Assembly (NCBI RefSeq): GCF_002222615.2
Contig: NZ_CP022412.2
Coordinates: forward strand, 434,001-498,000
From: Bacteroides caccae
Lineage (GTDB): Bacteria; Bacteroidota; Bacteroidia; Bacteroidales; Bacteroidaceae
Reading direction: 5' to 3'
Length of the DNA: 64,000 nt
Both the position numbers and the translations under genes were made by a program. The notes under the pieces were generated by a model, which made no database searches, had not been told where the DNA came from, and worked only from the letters and a program-made list of their open reading frames with translations. Positions 62,682 to 64,000 of the stretch are shown piece by piece. The first letter of the stretch is position 1, and each line of letters opens with the position of its first letter.

Positions 62682-62757
62682 GGCATTATCTTTATATCCC
62701 ACAACGTTTTACAAGAAAAAAATGCGAGTATAGCATATATTTCTAATCCTATTTTCG

Positions 62758-62765
62758 TACCTTTG
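62758..62765 (+). promoter_or_regulatory. -7 box of typA
   Basis: TACCTTTG, a Bacteroides -7 match, 22 bases before the typA ATG. Confidence 0.6.
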
Positions 62766-62786
62766 CAGCCAAATAATAGGTATTAT

Positions 62787-64000
62787 ATGCAAAATATTCG
62801 AAACATTGCAATCATTGCCCATGTTGACCATGGGAAAACAACGCTGGTTGACAAAATGCTGTTGGCCGGAAATTTGTTCCGCAACAATCAAAATAGTGGT
62901 GAACTTATCCTGGATAACAACGACTTGGAGCGCGAACGTGGTATAACGATTCTTTCCAAGAACGTTTCCATTAACTACAACGGTACTAAAATTAATATTA
63001 TTGATACTCCGGGACACAGTGACTTCGGTGGTGAAGTTGAACGCGTATTGAATATGGCCGATGGTTGTATTCTGCTGGTCGACGCATTTGAAGGTCCGAT
63101 GCCCCAGACTCGTTTCGTGCTGCAAAAAGCATTGGAAATTGGTTTGAAACCGATTGTAGTAGTCAATAAGGTAGATAAGCCGAACTGCCGTCCGGAAGAA
63201 GTATACGAAATGGTTTTCGACTTGATGTTCAGCCTCAACGCTACGGAAGATCAATTGGATTTCCCCGTTATCTATGGTTCTGCCAAGAACAACTGGATGA
63301 GCACCGATTGGCAGAAGCCGACTGAAACGATCACTCCGCTACTGGATTGTATCATCGAGAACATTCCGGCTCCGACACAGTTAGAAGGTACTCCGCAGAT
63401 GTTGATTACTTCTCTGGATTATTCTTCTTATACCGGACGTATCGCCGTAGGTCGTGTGCATCGCGGTACATTAAAAGAAGGTATGAACGTAACGCTTGTA
63501 AAGCGCAACGGTGATATGCTTAAAAGTAAAATTAAAGAACTTCATGTATTCGAAGGTCTAGGCCGTGTAAAAACAAGTGAAGTTTCTTCTGGAGATATTT
63601 GTGCATTGGTAGGTATCGACGGATTTGAAATCGGAGATACTGTTTGTGACTTCGAAAATCCGGAGGCATTGCCACCTATTGCAATCGACGAGCCGACAAT
63701 GAGTATGTTATTTGCCATCAACGACTCTCCGTTCTTCGGAAAAGACGGCAAGTTTGTAACTTCACGCCACATCCATGACCGTTTGATGAGGGAACTCGAC
63801 AAGAATCTGGCTCTTCGCGTAAAGAAGAGTGAAGAGGATGGTAAATGGATTGTTTCCGGCCGTGGTGTACTTCACCTTTCCGTACTGATTGAAACAATGC
63901 GCCGCGAAGGATACGAATTGCAGGTAGGTCAGCCACAGGTTATCTACAGAGAAATAGACGGTGTAAAATGCGAACCGATTGAAGAACTGACAATCAACGT
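62787..64000 (+). CDS. typA: Ribosome-associated GTPase TypA/BipA (partial, runs off the window)
   Basis: A translational GTPase of the EF-G class. The start at ATG 62787 (MQNIRNIAIIAHVDHGKTTL) gives the G1 loop AHVDHGKT, switch regions (ERERGITILSKN), G3 DTPGHSDF, G4 NKVD and the domain II start. There are about 404 codons in the window with no stop; the full protein is about 600 aa, so a third of it lies beyond 64000. It acts on the 50S subunit under stress and in cold. Divergent from rpsO. Confidence 0.96.
   Translation, partial: MQNIRNIAIIAHVDHGKTTLVDKMLLAGNLFRNNQNSGELILDNNDLERERGITILSKNVSINYNGTKINIIDTPGHSDFGGEVERVLNMADGCILLVDAFEGPMPQTRFVLQKALEIGLKPIVVVNKVDKPNCRPEEVYEMVFDLMFSLNATEDQLDFPVIYGSAKNNWMSTDWQKPTETITPLLDCIIENIPAPTQLEGTPQMLITSLDYSSYTGRIAVGRVHRGTLKEGMNVTLVKRNGDMLKSKIKELHVFEGLGRVKTSEVSSGDICALVGIDGFEIGDTVCDFENPEALPPIAIDEPTMSMLFAINDSPFFGKDGKFVTSRHIHDRLMRELDKNLALRVKKSEEDGKWIVSGRGVLHLSVLIETMRREGYELQVGQPQVIYREIDGVKCEPIEELTIN

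Noticed and set aside
1..64000. CRISPR arrays, rRNA genes and other tRNAs
   Set aside because: No regularly spaced repeats, no rRNA-like conserved segments and only one tRNA were found on reading both strands.

Overview
The window is a Bacteroides chromosome segment, probably a gut species of the thetaiotaomicron/ovatus type. The signs are a SusC/SusD polysaccharide-utilisation locus with an ECF-sigma/FecR pair, many Bacteroides -7 boxes (TAnnTTTG), IS families typical of the genus, and housekeeping genes (priA, rpsO, typA, manC) of Bacteroidetes type. The species is inferred.

Layout. 1-11.2 kb is core metabolism: priA, a small outer-membrane barrel, a non-coding stretch rich in inverted repeats, an RclA-like flavin oxidoreductase, then aspA divergent from dcuB-ansB-porin. 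Together these take up asparagine, deaminate it to aspartate and split aspartate to fumarate and ammonia for anaerobic fumarate respiration. 11.2-24.5 kb is a polysaccharide/glycoprotein utilisation locus. SusC (with an STN signalling domain), SusD, a DUF1735/discoidin surface lipoprotein and an M60 (mucinase-like) metallopeptidase are on the minus strand behind an anti-sigma factor. A divergent ECF sigma factor and a serine-type sulfatase are on the plus strand. The content suggests a host mucin or other sulfated glycoprotein as the target. An IS1182-family element (24.5-26.4 kb) closes the locus.

26.4-48.7 kb is an integrated mobilisable element of about 22.3 kb, inserted in the 3' end of a small DUF2795 gene. 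It has a tyrosine integrase next to one end, a MobV relaxase, replication/primase-like genes and a cargo operon of about 15 kb read leftward from one promoter. The cargo order is XRE regulator, two tandem hsdM genes, hsdS, an AlbA_2/ATPase-fold protein, a second tyrosine recombinase, a second hsdS, hsdR, a 504-residue protein of unknown function and a two-HKD PLD-family nuclease. This is a type I restriction system with parts for specificity switching, plus two genes not normally part of type I restriction. It is the best candidate here for an undescribed defence module.

48.7-52.2 kb returns to core genes (DUF2795, PduO-type cobalamin adenosyltransferase, a methyltransferase-like protein, TonB, a small exported protein) and ends in an IS remnant. 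52.2-58.4 kb is a second, decayed island bounded by a 14-bp repeat of the tRNA-Leu(CAA) 3' end. Its integrase is broken by a frameshift, an internal deletion and loss of a catalytic arginine; its DUF1016 nuclease is frameshifted. It still holds intact Crp/Fnr, NUDIX and HAD genes and an ISAon1-like element. 58.4-64 kb is core again: tRNA-Leu, manC, an acyl-CoA ligase with an XRE-cupin regulator, rpsO, and typA/bipA running off the right edge.
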